Part shown: positions 12,496 through 23,949 of the stretch, piece by piece
Numbering within the stretch: the first letter of the stretch is position 1
How the letters are laid out: each line of letters begins with the position of its first letter
Assembly (NCBI GenBank): GCA_024345305.1
Contig: BRON01000001.1
Span: 806,001 to 870,000 of the forward strand
DNA: 64,000 nucleotides
Direction: 5' to 3'
Source of the DNA: Mrakia gelida
Lineage: Eukaryota > Basidiomycota > Tremellomycetes > Cystofilobasidiales > Mrakiaceae
Notes under the pieces: model-generated
The model's database searches: none
The model's input: only the letters and a program-made list of their open reading frames with translations
What the model was told of the DNA's origin: nothing
Made by a program: the position numbers and the translations under genes

Positions 12496-13992
12496 GTTGA
12501 AGCCTGAGAGATAGAGGTAGGAGGGAGGGGTGGTGGTGGTTGGGGTGTGAGGACGGTGGAGTCGAACGAGTGTGGGTGGTGGTGGGGAGGGTTGGGAGTG
12601 GGACGAGGAGGATGGGAGGGGAAGGGGGAGGAAGGGCAGGGAAGGTCGAAAGCTCAACGTGGAGTAGGGAGGTCGAGCTTCTTTTTCGTTGGGGGAGGGG
12701 AAGGTGTGAGATCCAAAAGTTAAGGAGATCCCGAAGTGAAAAGGGAAGGGATGACGATCGTTTAGAGAGAAGACAAGCAAGACAAGAAGAGGAGGAAGAA
12801 GGTGGGAGTGAGAGGGTGAAGGGCGATGAAGGGGGAGAAAGAGACAGGTCAGAGAGCTTTGGAGTTTGAGAAGGCCTAGACTCGGATCCAGAATTTCGAG
12901 GGTGCCTGGTCGCAAAGGAGGAAGCTAATGCCTACTCTGGAAGATGGGAAAGGATCAAGAGAGATCAGCAAAGACGAGTTCCAACGAGGAGAAGGGGACC
13001 GAAGGAGAGAGAGGGAGGGGAGGGAGGGAAGGAGAGATGTTGAGCTCGCTCGCTCGACCTGAGGAGCGAGTCCTTTTTCTCCAGGAGGTTGGCGAGGCTC
13101 GGCGAATTGAGAATCCACGAAGAAAGAGGCGAGGCAGAGGCCCTGCCCGGTCTGATTCTGACTTTGAAGAAAAAGCTGCAAGCGAAGAAGGATGGGGGGT
13201 GGGAGGCGGAGGGGTCGAAAGCGTGTTTGGTTCGAAACGCTCGCCCGCCCTTTCAACGGTCACCAAGGAGAGGAAAATATGCGAGAGAAGCGAGCTTGTT
13301 CTCGCCTTGCCTTCTCCTACCCCTGTCACTATTCGCTTCCGGGTTTTTTAATCAATCGAACCTGGGTTGGTTGCCCTGAATCTTCCTGATCGGCGCTCGT
13401 CCCTCGTCCCACTTCACCCTCGGATACAACTTTCACAGGCCCTGGAGCACTGGCTTTTTCTCAGAGACGCAGGTAGTTGTAGCTTAAGCTAGCTATAGGG
13501 ATGGTCTTGCCATTGACGAGGGGTTGTTCTTTGGTAGGGAGCAGGAAACCATGGGGAGTGAGGGACGAAGAGGCGAGGGAGGGGAGCTGAGCTCATGCTT
13601 CAGCTTCACCCGAGCTCACTCGTCGAGGCCCTCGACCTACAGCCCTCTCTTACGGCTCGCTTTCTTTGCTATGGCACTTTGCTATGGCAGATGAAGCCTA
13701 AATCCTTCATCTGCAATCTGAGCAGGTTTGACGACTCTCCTCTTCTTCGTTCGCTCAAACTTTGCATCGGACCTGCGCCGAAGCTCAAGCCGAAGCTGAC
13801 CTCCCTCCCTCGCTCCTTCGCCTCGCTCTCGCTCCTCTTTCCCTTTCGACAGGTCGAAGATCTATCTCACACACTTCAATTGACGTCGCTTCACTAGCTT
13901 CAGCATCGTAAATCCTCACTTCCCACATCCTCACCTTCGGTCGCTCGTCCAACCCCCGCGACGCGACCTCCCTCCCTCCCTCTTTGCCCTCC
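12496..13992. other. Intergenic region upstream of the kinase
   Basis: About 1.5 kb between the kinase start (12495, minus) and the stop codon of a small hypothetical gene (13993, minus). Short frames occur on both strands, but I find none with conserved-looking sequence or paired splice sites. A long promoter and leader for the kinase gene would fit. Confidence 0.4.
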
Positions 13993-14575
13993 TCAACCAC
14001 ATCGCCCACCCAACCTAACCGACCTCCCTCTCTCCCTTTCCCTCCCACACGACATCGTTGCCCTCCTATGAAACGGGCTCTCCCTCGAAACGATCAGCGG
14101 CGAGTCCCTCAGCGACGGGGGGATCGGGCAGATGGGTTGCTGGCGAAGGAACGAGGTGATCAAGGGAGAGGAGGGAGGAGTGCTGTTGCAGGATGGAACA
14201 GGCGACGATTCGGTGGAGGCTTGAAGAGGAGATGGACGGGTTGGCTTGATGGTGAAGGAGGAGGAAGCAGAGTGGGCGCGTCGGACTGGGTTGGAACGAA
14301 ACGAGACGAGTGCGAGTGTGAGCTTCTTCCTTCGCTCTTTTCGGTTTTGGTTTGGAAGAAGACGGGAGGAAGAGTGATGAGGACTTACATCCTGGTCGTT
14401 GAGGGATCGTTGGTCTGGACGGAGGCTGGGGAGACGCGACGGTGTGCGAAGGAGGAGAGGTAGAGAGGGCGTCGTGTTCGCTTGAGGCAGTGTTGGATTG
14501 GGTTGGAGTTGGGTTGGAGAGATAGTGAGATACTGAAGGCGGAGTAAGAAGGTATCTCGCTTCTTGGGAGAGCAT
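13993..14575 (-). CDS. Hypothetical Ser/Pro-rich protein
   Basis: Two exons (14575-14389 and 14285-13993) joined by a GTAAGT...CCCAG intron give 480 nt and 159 residues. The protein starts M-L-S-Q-E-A-R-Y-L-L-T-P-P and is rich in Ser, Thr and Pro, with an R-R-A-H-S-A-S-S-S-F segment that looks like a phosphorylation site (R-x-x-S). The C-terminus is Arg-rich. I do not recognise a family. The intact frame across the splice supports a gene, but the composition is simple and it could be a chance model. Confidence 0.42.
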
Positions 14576-15328
14576 GGTGTCGAGGAGAGGAAGAGAGGAG
14601 AAGGGATTCGAACGAAGTCGTTGAAATGTTGCGCGTTTGTCGAGAGCTGTAGTTTGCTTCGAACCAGCAGGATGTTCGTCCTTTAACCTCTGTAGAGCTC
14701 CTTCGATCTGAATCGCGAGAGATGGGTAGAGATCTGGAAAATCAACTCAGCGAGTGTGGGTCTGGCTGAGGACTTGCCACCTCAACGCGTTTCAGCCTCG
14801 TTCAGAACCGGACGTCTCTCTCGTGAGCGAGCGACCAGCGCGGCGAGGTTCTCAGCCTTCTCGTGTATGTACCTGACTGTAACCCTCAGCGATGCTTAGC
14901 TCGGCAGCGTTCTAAGCCCCTATCTTTCTCTGTTCGTCGGGCTGCGTCGCGTCCTTTTTTGCTCTGTCGCTTTCCTTTTTCTCTTCGTTCGGGGTTGAAG
15001 TCACGAGAGACTGCAACAATGAGTTTGATCTAGTAAGGGGAGGTATGAATCTAGATCAGAAAGTTCAACCTGTTCGAAAAGAAAAGACAACCAAGCGAAG
15101 CGAAGCGAAGGTGAAGAATAAATGAAGCGCGAAAGGTTGGACGACGAAGGATGCGATGGGGTATAGATACAAATGAACAGAAGAGGTCTACAAGAGTGGC
15201 ACAGACGAGCAAGAGTTGGATGGATCTGAGGAGATAGAGAGAGAAGGGGAAGAAGCAGGTCAGCTTCGACGAGTTGCGGGAACGAAGAAGACAAAGGACG
15301 AAAGACGACGCGACTCACCGAAAAGAGA
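14576..15328. other. Intergenic region
   Basis: Lies between the small hypothetical gene (start 14575, minus) and the stop codon of the glutaredoxin-like gene (15329, minus). I see no coding sequence; it probably holds a promoter and a 3' untranslated region. Confidence 0.45.
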
Positions 15329-17193
15329 TCAAGCCTCCAGAGGCTGGAAATCGTAGTCGTCCTCCTCCTGAGGCTGGTAGTCGTCCTCGTTGATAACGAA
15401 CTCCTCAATCTCCCCTGGTGTGAACTCATCTTCGGCCTGGTTGATCACAAACTCCTCCTCCTCCAACACCACGAACGGGCTCTCCACCTCCCCATCCAGA
15501 AGCCCCTCCACTACAGCCCTCAGAGCCTCCTCCTTAGCCTCGTCTGCAAGAGCCCTATCCATCGCATCCTGAGCCATCGCCTCCTCCTCGACGAACTCCT
15601 CCTGCGACAACTCCAGCGCCTTCTCTCGCTTCTCCTCCGCGACGGCCTCGTCTCGAGCTTCCTCTGCGACAGCTTCCTCCGCGACGACCTCAGCAACGGC
15701 TTCGGCGATAGCCTCGAGGGTGACATCCTCTCGCTCCTCGATGGGGAGGGAGGCTCGGATCTTCTCCATGGCGATTCGGAGGAGACGCTGTGGGAAGGAA
15801 AGGAAGGTCAGTCTCGCGTTCTCGAGGATCGACGAACGAAGCGAACGAGAGGAATGAAACGAACCTCCTTCTCAACTCGCTTGATCTTCTCGAGACCCAG
15901 AGTCGACCCAGCTTCCCTCAGAAGGTCCTCGAGCTCTCCATCCTCGTTGTCGAGAGCCTTGAGGTCGTGGTACGAGCCGATGTTCTTGCCTCCGATGATG
16001 ATGATGGGAGTCGTTTGTCGTCCGGTGAGTCGAGCGAGGATGGGGACGAGAAGGGAGAGATCAGCTGAAGGAGAAGGAAGAGAAAAGAAAAAGGGGATAC
16101 GAGCTGTCAGCTGAGAGATCTTCGAAGGGGGAAGGAAGGAGATGGAAGTGAGCTCACGCCTCGAGTTGGTTTCCAGGAAACCCATGCCGTGGTGCTTCTT
16201 CCCCAGGTACTGCTCGTTCATGAGCAGCTCTCGAATCAAGGCAGTCTCCTTCACTCGTCCGATGACCACCACAGGCCACCTGGATTGGAAAGAAAAGCGA
16301 AAAGCGAAGAACGAGACGTCAGCGAGCTGTCTCGCTTCGAGGGAGCTCAAGGTTCAAAGAACGAGCGACGAAAGCGACTCACCTCTCCCAAGTGTCCTTC
16401 TGCATCTCCTCGAGGACTCGGATACGGCAATCGAGCGAGGAAGGAAGAGGGACGTCGAGGATCATGTCGGGGAGGAGGGGAACGGTGGGGTCGATGTTGA
16501 GGGGAAGACTGTGGGAGGGGTTGCTGACGAGGAAGTTGACGAGAGACGCGAGCTCTTCCTTCGGCGTGAAGGGGATCGTCGGGAGGATCGAGCTAGACCG
16601 AGGAGAGACTCCATCTGAAGCGAGAGAAGAGGGAAGAAGGAAGGTGAAACAGAAGAGGTGATGGTCAGCGGAATGTCGGAGAGAGAGCTCTCTGTAAAGG
16701 AAGACGAAGGAAGGGGAAGGTCGAGCTGAGCTCTCGCTCTTGGACGAACTCAAGATGCTCTTCCTCCTTTTGACGTCGTCGAAGGTTTTCCCGAGCTCGT
16801 CGGATCCTCCAGAGGGAACAGCCATCTGAGCCAGCATGGGATGAACGTGTTCGGACTCGAAGGTGACCGAGAAGACGAGCCACCAAAGGACGAAGAGGAG
16901 GACGACGGCTCCGGCGACGGTTCGAGTCGGACGCTCCTTTGCTGCTGTCGCGACCCGCTTCATGAACGTAGGGGGAACGGTGTTGGTGTGATAGGATGCA
17001 TAGGGGATGGAGGTTGTCGAAGGCTGGAAGCGAAGAAAAGGAAGGAGCGGATGAGTGGAGGTCGACGGATGAAGGAAAGTTCAAGGAGGAGAGAGAGCGA
17101 GCTCACCTTTCGACGCAGAGCCGCGACGGGTCGAGGCAGCTGTCTGTCGGGCACTCGAGAGAGGTTTTTCGGGATAGTCCTGTCGCCCATCAT
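15329..17193 (-). CDS. Membrane-anchored glutaredoxin-like protein without catalytic cysteine
   Basis: Six exons (17193-17107, 17023-16750, 16614-16383, 16279-16158, 16064-15865, 15787-15329) sum to 1374 nt and 457 residues. A basic N-terminus precedes one transmembrane segment (V-A-G-A-V-V-L-L-F-V-L-W-W-L-V-F), so the protein is probably a type II membrane protein of the secretory pathway, as yeast Grx6/Grx7 are. The thioredoxin-fold core follows: W-P-V-V-V-I-G-R-V-K-E, where a glutaredoxin would carry CPYC or CxxS; then the cis-proline strand T-T-P-I-I-I-I-G-G-K-N-I-G, and D-L-K-A-L...G-E-L-E-D-L-L, a clear glutaredoxin ending. No cysteine is present in the active-site loop, so thiol oxidoreductase activity is unlikely. 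The last exon adds about 150 residues of Ala/Glu-rich, strongly acidic sequence containing two E-E-F-V-I-N copies. ATGs at 17193 and 17190 are adjacent. Confidence 0.82.
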
Positions 17194-17246
17194 GCTGAAC
17201 TGAAGAGAAAAGGTGCTGGATGTGGTTGATGATGAACGTCCGAGAC

Positions 17247-18980
17247 CTGCTTCGAAAGGGAAAGCTTCAAGGACGAGAAGAAGGTCAGTCTGCGGGGGTC
17301 AATCAAGCTCAAGGTGGGGAGAGATGGTTGAGACACCTTTCCTTCGACAAGCTTTGAGAGCCTGAGATCTGGAATTGGAATCAAAGGTCCCTTGGAGTCA
17401 GGATTGATACCGTTTTCCTGTAGATGCTTGCAGAAACGCAGGGAACGAAGAAGCTTCTCTCGTCGCGCCCCATCCGGCAAGCTCAACGTCGTCGTCTCGT
17501 CCGTGCGCTCCTCGCGTGGTATTGCGGCGGCGAAGCTTGGTACTCACCAAACAAATGCTCTCTTGACCGAAGGACCTGGATGCGGACGAGGATGAAACGC
17601 GTCAGTGGTGCATCTCGAGCAAAGGGAAAAGCTGGAACGCGCGTCGAGGATGAGACGACTCGCCTCAACGGAGCCTATGGAGGAGTTTACTACCTCGTGG
17701 CAGGCTAGCGGAGAAGATGCAAATAAGAGAGCGTGGCGTGAGCATCCTATTTTCGCAACAAAGGAGACAAGGAGAGAGGAAGAGCGGAGTTGAAACGACG
17801 AGCTCACCTTCGAGCTAGGCCGTCTCAGAGCCCATCTACCCTGATGTGCCCCCTCCTAAAAGCCGCCGAGACCTGTCAGACTGCCTTGGAGCAGCTCCTG
17901 CGCGTCCATCCACCTCCTCACGACATCCACGACTCCCTCTCTCGTCCTTCGCGAGAAGAAGAGAGCGAATCGAGATGATCAGATTTCTCGTTGTAGGTGT
18001 GAGGGCTGGGAGGGACCGAAGAAAGGATCTCCATGGTCTCTCTGAGATATTTGAAAGTGCTGCGGTTGTCTGTCTCGGAGTAAAGCAAGCACGAGGACGA
18101 AGGTCAGCATCGCTGGACGCGTCGACATCGAAACGCGTCGTCTCGTCTCCCGAGCCACTGAGCAGATCAGCACTGAGAGCATCCGGGAATAACTCACTAC
18201 TATGATTGACCATGAATGCTTGGCTACTCTATGCCGCCGTTGCACGAGGACTTCTCGACGCGCTCCTCTCAACGAAGCTCGTCTTGACGGACTCGAACCG
18301 TCTCCGTCCCCTCGAGAGTCGACGCCAGTTCTCACCTTCCCTCCATGAGCTCAAGGGACGAACTTGGGCGATTCCAAGACTCAGGTGGAGAGGTCGACTT
18401 CCTATCCTCTCTCATCCGAGTCGAACACGATGAGTGAGAGCAGCCGACGAGTCTGGGCAGCCAACGAGGGAGGGAAGTAGTCGATCAGCTCGACCTCCCG
18501 ACCTTCTCTCCTCCCTGTCGGTCTCTGCTGCTTCGCTGAGACGAGAGCTGGCGCTGAAAGATGAAAAGGACTCACCTAAGCAACAGTGTAGATGTGAACG
18601 ACTCGACGGAGTCATATCTCTTGAGAGCGATGCTCGCTCTTCCATGGTTGAATCCTCGATTGCTCCTCCCTCGAGGAAGCCTCGACCGCGACCAAAAGAA
18701 GGTCGCTCTATCCCTAACTCGAACAGGGGAGCTCAGTCGCTGAAAGAAACAAAAGACGCTAATCGTCAGCTCCACGATCCTGCAAAAGACGAGTCAAAGG
18801 GAGGGCAGGCAAGCTCACTCTCGAGTCGAATGAAAGGGAAGGAACGAAGGCGTTGAGCTCGCAGCTTCGGGAGAGAACGATCCTTCCTCTGCTAGCAGTT
18901 CGTCTTGCTCCTGCCTCATACCGAGTTCGAGAACGCTCTGCCTTGGTCGTATGGAGGCCACGCGAAGGAGGTAGAGACGA
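17247..18980 (-). CDS. Unresolved multi-exon hypothetical gene
   Basis: Several minus-strand segments look like short exons with in-phase junctions, but I could not build one complete model. In order they include a segment with S-C-E-L-N-A-F-V-P-S-L-S-F-D-S-R, one with S-I-A-L-K-R-Y-D-S-V-E-S-F, one with R-P-S-S-S-L-E-L-M-E-G, one with A-K-H-S-W-S-I-I-V joined to T-D-N-R-S-T-F-K-Y-L-R-E-T-M, and a last one with L-R-F-C-K-H-L-Q-E-N joined over a 46-nt intron to D-L-R-L-S-K-L-V-E-G-K. Branch motifs (CTGAC) and acceptors support several introns. The start codon, the 17540-17800 region and the stop are uncertain. I recognise no domain. Confidence 0.38.
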
Positions 18981-19451
18981 GGAAGGGAAGGAAGGGAGAA
19001 GGGGGAGGGCAAAAGGTCGGATGTGGTTCGGATGAAAAGAGGATCAGCTCGATCCCTCCTTGCTGGCTCGATTCATTAAAACGGCCGCAGCGAGATATGG
19101 ACTCTTTCGGTCCGGAGGCAGCAGTGCACAAGGAAGTCTGCGAGACGTTCGATTTTCCGTCGAGCTCGCGTACACTCAGAGAGGGAGAGAGAGAGCAGAA
19201 TCCTACCACTCGCTCGTCGCTTCATTCTTCCGATCCCATCTTCCTGGACTCGGTCGTTCGTTTTGAGCAGTGAAAGGCATCGGCATCATGCGTTGCAAAG
19301 AAAAGAGTAGTGAAGATGAAGAAGTTACGAAGAAAGAGGCATGGGTGTGAAGTAAGAGAAGAGCCCTGAAGAGGTGAGTCGATAGTACATGTCGTTTCCG
19401 TTTTTGTTCGTCGTCGTCGAAGATTCGACGTTTTGTAGGAATGGTTTCGAT

Positions 19452-22400
19452 TTAGACCTCGGCGGCGACTCCTCCCCTTCCAGCAGAGGGAGTGAACTGG
19501 TGGAACCTGGGCGACGTCAAAAGAAAGGGCGAAGGCCTGAGAGTCAACGAAGGAGAGAGAGAGCGAGGGAAGCACATCGACGCGTCTCGAGGGTCGCGAC
19601 AAACGAGTGAAGGAAGGAAGGAAGAAGGTCGGTGTGCTCACCTGGCGTTGTACCTGACCTCCAGAGGACGTCCTCCGTACATGTATCCAGTGAACTTGGC
19701 GATAGCAGTGGTGCTTTGATCGGCAGAGGTGAACTCGACGATTCCCTGACCTCTGGATCGTCCGGTGTTGACGTCGATCAGGATCTCAGCGGAGACGACC
19801 TCTCCGGTGGTCTCGAAGAGCTCAACGAGATCCTCGTTGGAAGTCGACCAAGGAAGCTGGAGGAGAGGGAGAAGGAGGCGGCGGGTCAGTTTGAGTCGTG
19901 AAGAGAGGAAGACGACAGCGAGGAGAGAAGTCGAGAAGAGACGAGACTCACGTTGTTGACCAGGATCTGCTTGGAAGGGTTGTACGAAGCAGCTCCTCCA
20001 GCGTGTCCGAAGGCATCTCCTCCACCGACTGAAGGAAGGAAGGAAAAAAAAACGAAAGCGAGAGAGCGAAGTCAGCGTCGCGTCAGCTTGGGAGCTCGAG
20101 CCCGCGTCCCCTTCATCCCCTTCTCTCTCTCCTTCGTTCGACGATGTACTCACGAGCTTGCTGCTGACCGTAGGCAGGAGCTCCTCCAAATCCTCCTCCA
20201 ACTCCAGCCTGGTATCCGCCAGGAGCTCCACCTTGGAACCCTCCTCCGAATCCTCCACCGAATCCACCAGGGGCTCCTCCGAAGCCACCTCGTCCCTGGA
20301 ATCCACCTCGTCCTCCGAAGCCTCCCATCATTCCACCTCGGAAGCCCATGCCCATGCCTCCTCGGAAGCCTCCTCGAGCCGGAGCGAAGGCGAATCGATC
20401 CTCTCGGACTTCGAGTCGTCGTCCGAACCAGTCGAAGCCGTTGAATTGAGCTGTGATGCGGGAACGACGGGAGACGAGAAGTCAGCGGGGCAAAGAACGC
20501 GAGAGGGAGATGCGATGTGTGTGGATGGACGAACCGATAGCGTTCTGAGCATCCTCGACGGACTCGTAAACGACGGTTCCACTTCCCTTAGGTCGCCCGT
20601 CGGGTCCCATCTGGATATCGGCTCGGATGATGGCTCCAGCGGGTCGGAAGAGATCCTTGAGGTCTTGCCAGTTGGCCTGGAAAGGCAGCTGGAGAAGACG
20701 AATAACGGAAAGAGAGACGAGAGAGGTGTCAGCAAGGGAGGGAGTCGAGTCGAAGAAGAGACGCGACGCGGGACGCGAAGGGACGAGACAACGACTTTGA
20801 GCGAGCAAAGGACCAAGGAGAAAACGAGACTCACGTTTCCAACGTAGATCTGCCTTCCTCCTCCACCAGGAGCACCTCCCATTCCTCCTCCGAATCCAGC
20901 TCCTCCGAAACCAGCGGCTCCCATTCTGCCAGCAGAGGGAGGAGCTCCGAATCGAGCTTGCTCCTCTCGGTCCTGAAGAAGGAAAGGCGACGAAGATGTA
21001 GAGAGAAGAGGAGGGAGTCAGTTTGAGTTCGAAGGTGTCGAGAAGGACGAAGGAAGGGCGTCGAGGCAGAAGACGAGGGCAGAGAAACGAACCTCTCGAA
21101 TGAAGATGGGTCGTCCGAGGAGAGCCTTGTCGGCGAACTCAGTGATGGCTCGGGTAGCGTCCTCCTTGGTGGTGAACTCGACAATTCTGAAGAAACGAGA
21201 AAGCGTGGGAGAACAGAGTCAGCGAAGAGTCGGAGTGTGAGAGCAACGAGAACGGCGGCGAAGGAAGGAGGAGATGAGACGTACCCGCAACCCTTCGACA
21301 TTCCGTTGGGAGTGAGGAGGATCTCAGTGAAAGCGACCTCGAGGCCAGCTGTAGGTTTAGGTTGAGGGTGGCGAGTAGGCGAGGAGAGGAGAGGGAAGAA
21401 GTGGCGAGAGGAGGAGGGTAGGAAGGGTGGGAGAGAGATCCAAGCCAACACCAAACCAACACCCAAACCCAACGAGAAACCAAAGAGAAAACCAGACTCC
21501 ATCAGCCCTTCCCCTTCCCAAAACCCTGACCAGACCCAGACCTAAACCAAACCCAACGCACCATCCGTCATGAACTGCTCCAAGTCCTTGTATCGAACTT
21601 CGTAGCTCAGGTTTCCGACGTAGACCCTGTGCTCTCGGACGGATCGAGTAGCAAAGTCGGCGGCTTCCTCAGCGGGAGCGTTGAAGGGACCTCCTTGAGA
21701 TCGAGGAGGGTGAGCGGCGGCGGGAGGAGCGGCGGGAGGCATGGAGGTGTCCTGAGGGAGGGAGAAAGGGAGGGAGATGGGAGGATGCGTCAGCTGGGAA
21801 GAGGATGGATCTCGTTCTCTCGTTGGGTCGAGATGAGCAAGAGCGAGGAGATGGCGAGGAAGGCAGACTCACTCGATGTCTGTAAGCGGAAGCTTGTCGT
21901 CCGGGGGAGCGAGATCTAGATCGGGATCGAGAGGGAGTTCGTCGACGGTGTTGTCGCTGGGGATGGGAGGAGGAAGGTGGTGGTGGAGTTGAGAGGGAAG
22001 GAGGAAGGGATGGGATGGTTGCGATGTGAAGGGGAGGAGGAGGAGAGAGGACGAGTGTGAGCGGTCCTTGTTGTGAAGACGAAGGGGTTTGACGAGAGAG
22101 GAAGGAGAAGGTGTGGGTGGTTGGGAGGAGGAAGGAGTGTGAAAAGAGGATTGGGAAGTCGAAGAGAGGGAAGCGAGGTCGCGAGGTCGCGGGTCGGCCG
22201 AGGGGAAGGACCTTGTTGAGCTTGACCCTTCCTTCCCTCCCTAGCTAGAAACCCTAAACCATACCTTTCCTTCCTAACAAGCCCCCATACCGGTCTCTCT
22301 ATCCCTGAAGCACCCCAACCCTAGTACTCGTTCTTCTTCCAGCCCGTTCCAGCTCCGTCTCTCCTTCGACGATCCTTCTCTCTCCCCGTCCAAGCGAGCT

Positions 22401-22847
22401 CTGCTTCCCTGATTCCACCTTCACCAGCGCGAGAGGGGTAGGTAGGCGAGGAAGAGTTGGCCGACGTCGAGGATGGCGTTAAGACGGGTGTGGATAGACG
22501 TGGATGGGAGGAAGGGACGGGTCGGGAGGGTGGCGATGGATCTGTTCGCTCCTTCTCCTTCTCTCCTTCCCCTTCGACGAGCTCTCTTTCCTCTCTTCAA
22601 ACTCCAACCAGCGAACCCCAGCCATATAAACCCACCTCTCCAGTCCTGGGTTCCGAATCGTAGTTATCTCCCTCTCGGGTCGATCGTCGAGGTCCTGTAG
22701 AGGGAGAGAGAGGAAGTCAGCCGTCGAGCTCAAAGAGGAAGGAGAACGTCGAGCTCGAGGGCAAGACTCACGCTCGTCTCTATCCCTTGAACGAGACCGG
22801 GAAGATTCTCGTCGTCGAGCGGGAGGAGGGGATCGAGTGTCGTCCAT
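19452..22847 (-). CDS. RS-domain protein with three RRMs (Gbp2/Hrb1-type)
   Basis: RNA-binding protein of the SR-like Gbp2/Hrb1/hnRNP M type, expected to act in mRNP packaging, export and splicing quality control in the nucleus. Twelve exons (22847-22772, 22694-22636, 21956-21873, 21751-21562, 21348-21285, 21186-21093, 20972-20835, 20688-20535, 20450-20154, 20028-19952, 19856-19642, 19506-19452) sum to 1503 nt and 500 residues. Exons 1-3 encode an RS region (S-R-S-R-S-R-D-R-D and S-R-S-R-S-R-S-R-S-P). RRM1 has R-V-Y-V-G-N-L-S-Y (RNP2) and K-G-C-G-I-V-E-F (RNP1). RRM2 has R-Q-I-Y-V-G-N-L-P-F and K-G-S-G-T-V-V-Y. A Gly/Arg-rich linker leads to RRM3 (I-L-V-N-N-L-P-W; G-Q-G-I-V-E-F). Intron 2 is 679 bp, far longer than its neighbours. 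Confidence 0.9.
21957..22635 (-). other. 679-bp intron within the RS-domain RRM gene
   Basis: This is the interval between the GTGGGT donor at 22635 and the CCCCAG acceptor at 21957. It joins codons of the RS region in phase, and I find no start codon in an open frame that could replace the upstream exons. Its 3' half is a long pyrimidine-rich stretch on the minus strand. Other introns of this gene are about 70-210 bp. Long introns in SR-protein genes often carry poison exons or feedback elements; none is proven here. Confidence 0.6.
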
Positions 22848-23949
22848 CGTGCAGAAAAGGTGACCGGGGTTGTAGGACGGGAGGAGAAGGGGGAGGGAGG
22901 GAATCCGAGCTTGTTGGCGTTGAAGATTCAAAGAGAGCTCGAGCGAGTTCGCTGTCTTCTTTCCCCGAAACCGCATCTTTCAAAGCGGTCAACATGTGAA
23001 AAAATGCAAGTAGCTCCCTCCTCATCCCACTATGCACGTCCGTAGCGAAGTTGACCTCGAATTCCCCCCTTTCAAGTTCAAAACGAAGCTCTCAACTCCT
23101 CTCCCCCCTTCGTCCTCCCCGTCATCGCTCCGAGCAAATCAAGCTCCTCACCTACGTAGCTTGAATGCCACCTCCGTCGAGATTGTCCTTATGTGAGAGC
23201 ATATCTAGTCCCAAAGATCTACTTCGGTGGTCTCGGTAGCGCGTCGAGAGGGAGGATCTCGTGTCGGATGTGAGCTCGACCGCTTCCCTCCTCCTTCGAA
23301 ACCTCTTCCCCTGCCCAAAAGTACCGAGTCATCGATGTTTCATAGAACTCTGACCAGTTTCATAGAACTCTGACCACCTCCCTTGTCTTCCTTTCTGCTC
23401 AGCTACACTTCAGCTCGTCGTTCGCACGTGAATCCTTCGCGCGCTTGCCTCCCGCCTGTTTTCTCGTCGCGCGTCGTTCGACTTCAATCAACCTCGTCCT
23501 CCTCTCGCTACAAACCCCCTTTCCTTCCCTCTCTTTTCCGAGCTCTAGCTGAACTCTTCCCGACCTCTTCCATCTATTTAAAAGACCTCGGACTCCTCGT
23601 CGACGCGTCCTTGAAGACCCGCGGCCTCTCTTGTTCTCTCGAAGGTTTCGTCTCGTTCCCTCGCTCCAAACAGTCTCAACGAGCTCCTCGTTGGCAATCC
23701 TTACTTCACTTCCACTTCCATTCATAAAGGGTCGCTCTCGATCCCCTATTTCCTTCTCGTCTCTTTCTTCGATCTTCTTTCTGGTGCCGCGGTCCTCCTC
23801 TCTCGCTCGAGGGACAACGAAACTCGACCGTTGACCTCACGCGGCCCTCCAACACCCACCCATCTTCCAACTCTTCCTTCTTCTTCAAAACCCTCCTCCC
23901 TCGACAGACTGCTCTTTGGACCTTTCCCCTTCAGCCTCCCCGGGCTTCG
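22848..23949. promoter_or_regulatory. Divergent promoter region
   Basis: 1.1 kb separates the RRM gene (minus, start 22847) from the seven-helix membrane protein (plus, start 23950). It should serve both genes. It contains a perfect 20-bp tandem duplication at 23337-23376 and long pyrimidine-rich stretches toward 23900. No coding sequence is convincing. Confidence 0.5.
23337..23376. repeat. Perfect 20-bp tandem repeat, two copies
   Basis: The unit GTTTCATAGAACTCTGACCA occurs twice back to back in the shared promoter of the RRM gene and the seven-helix protein gene. Confidence 0.85.

Noticed and set aside
14590..14690. GGATTCGAAC on the plus strand, like a tRNA T-arm in reverse
   Set aside because: The surrounding bases do not form acceptor, D or anticodon stems on either strand.
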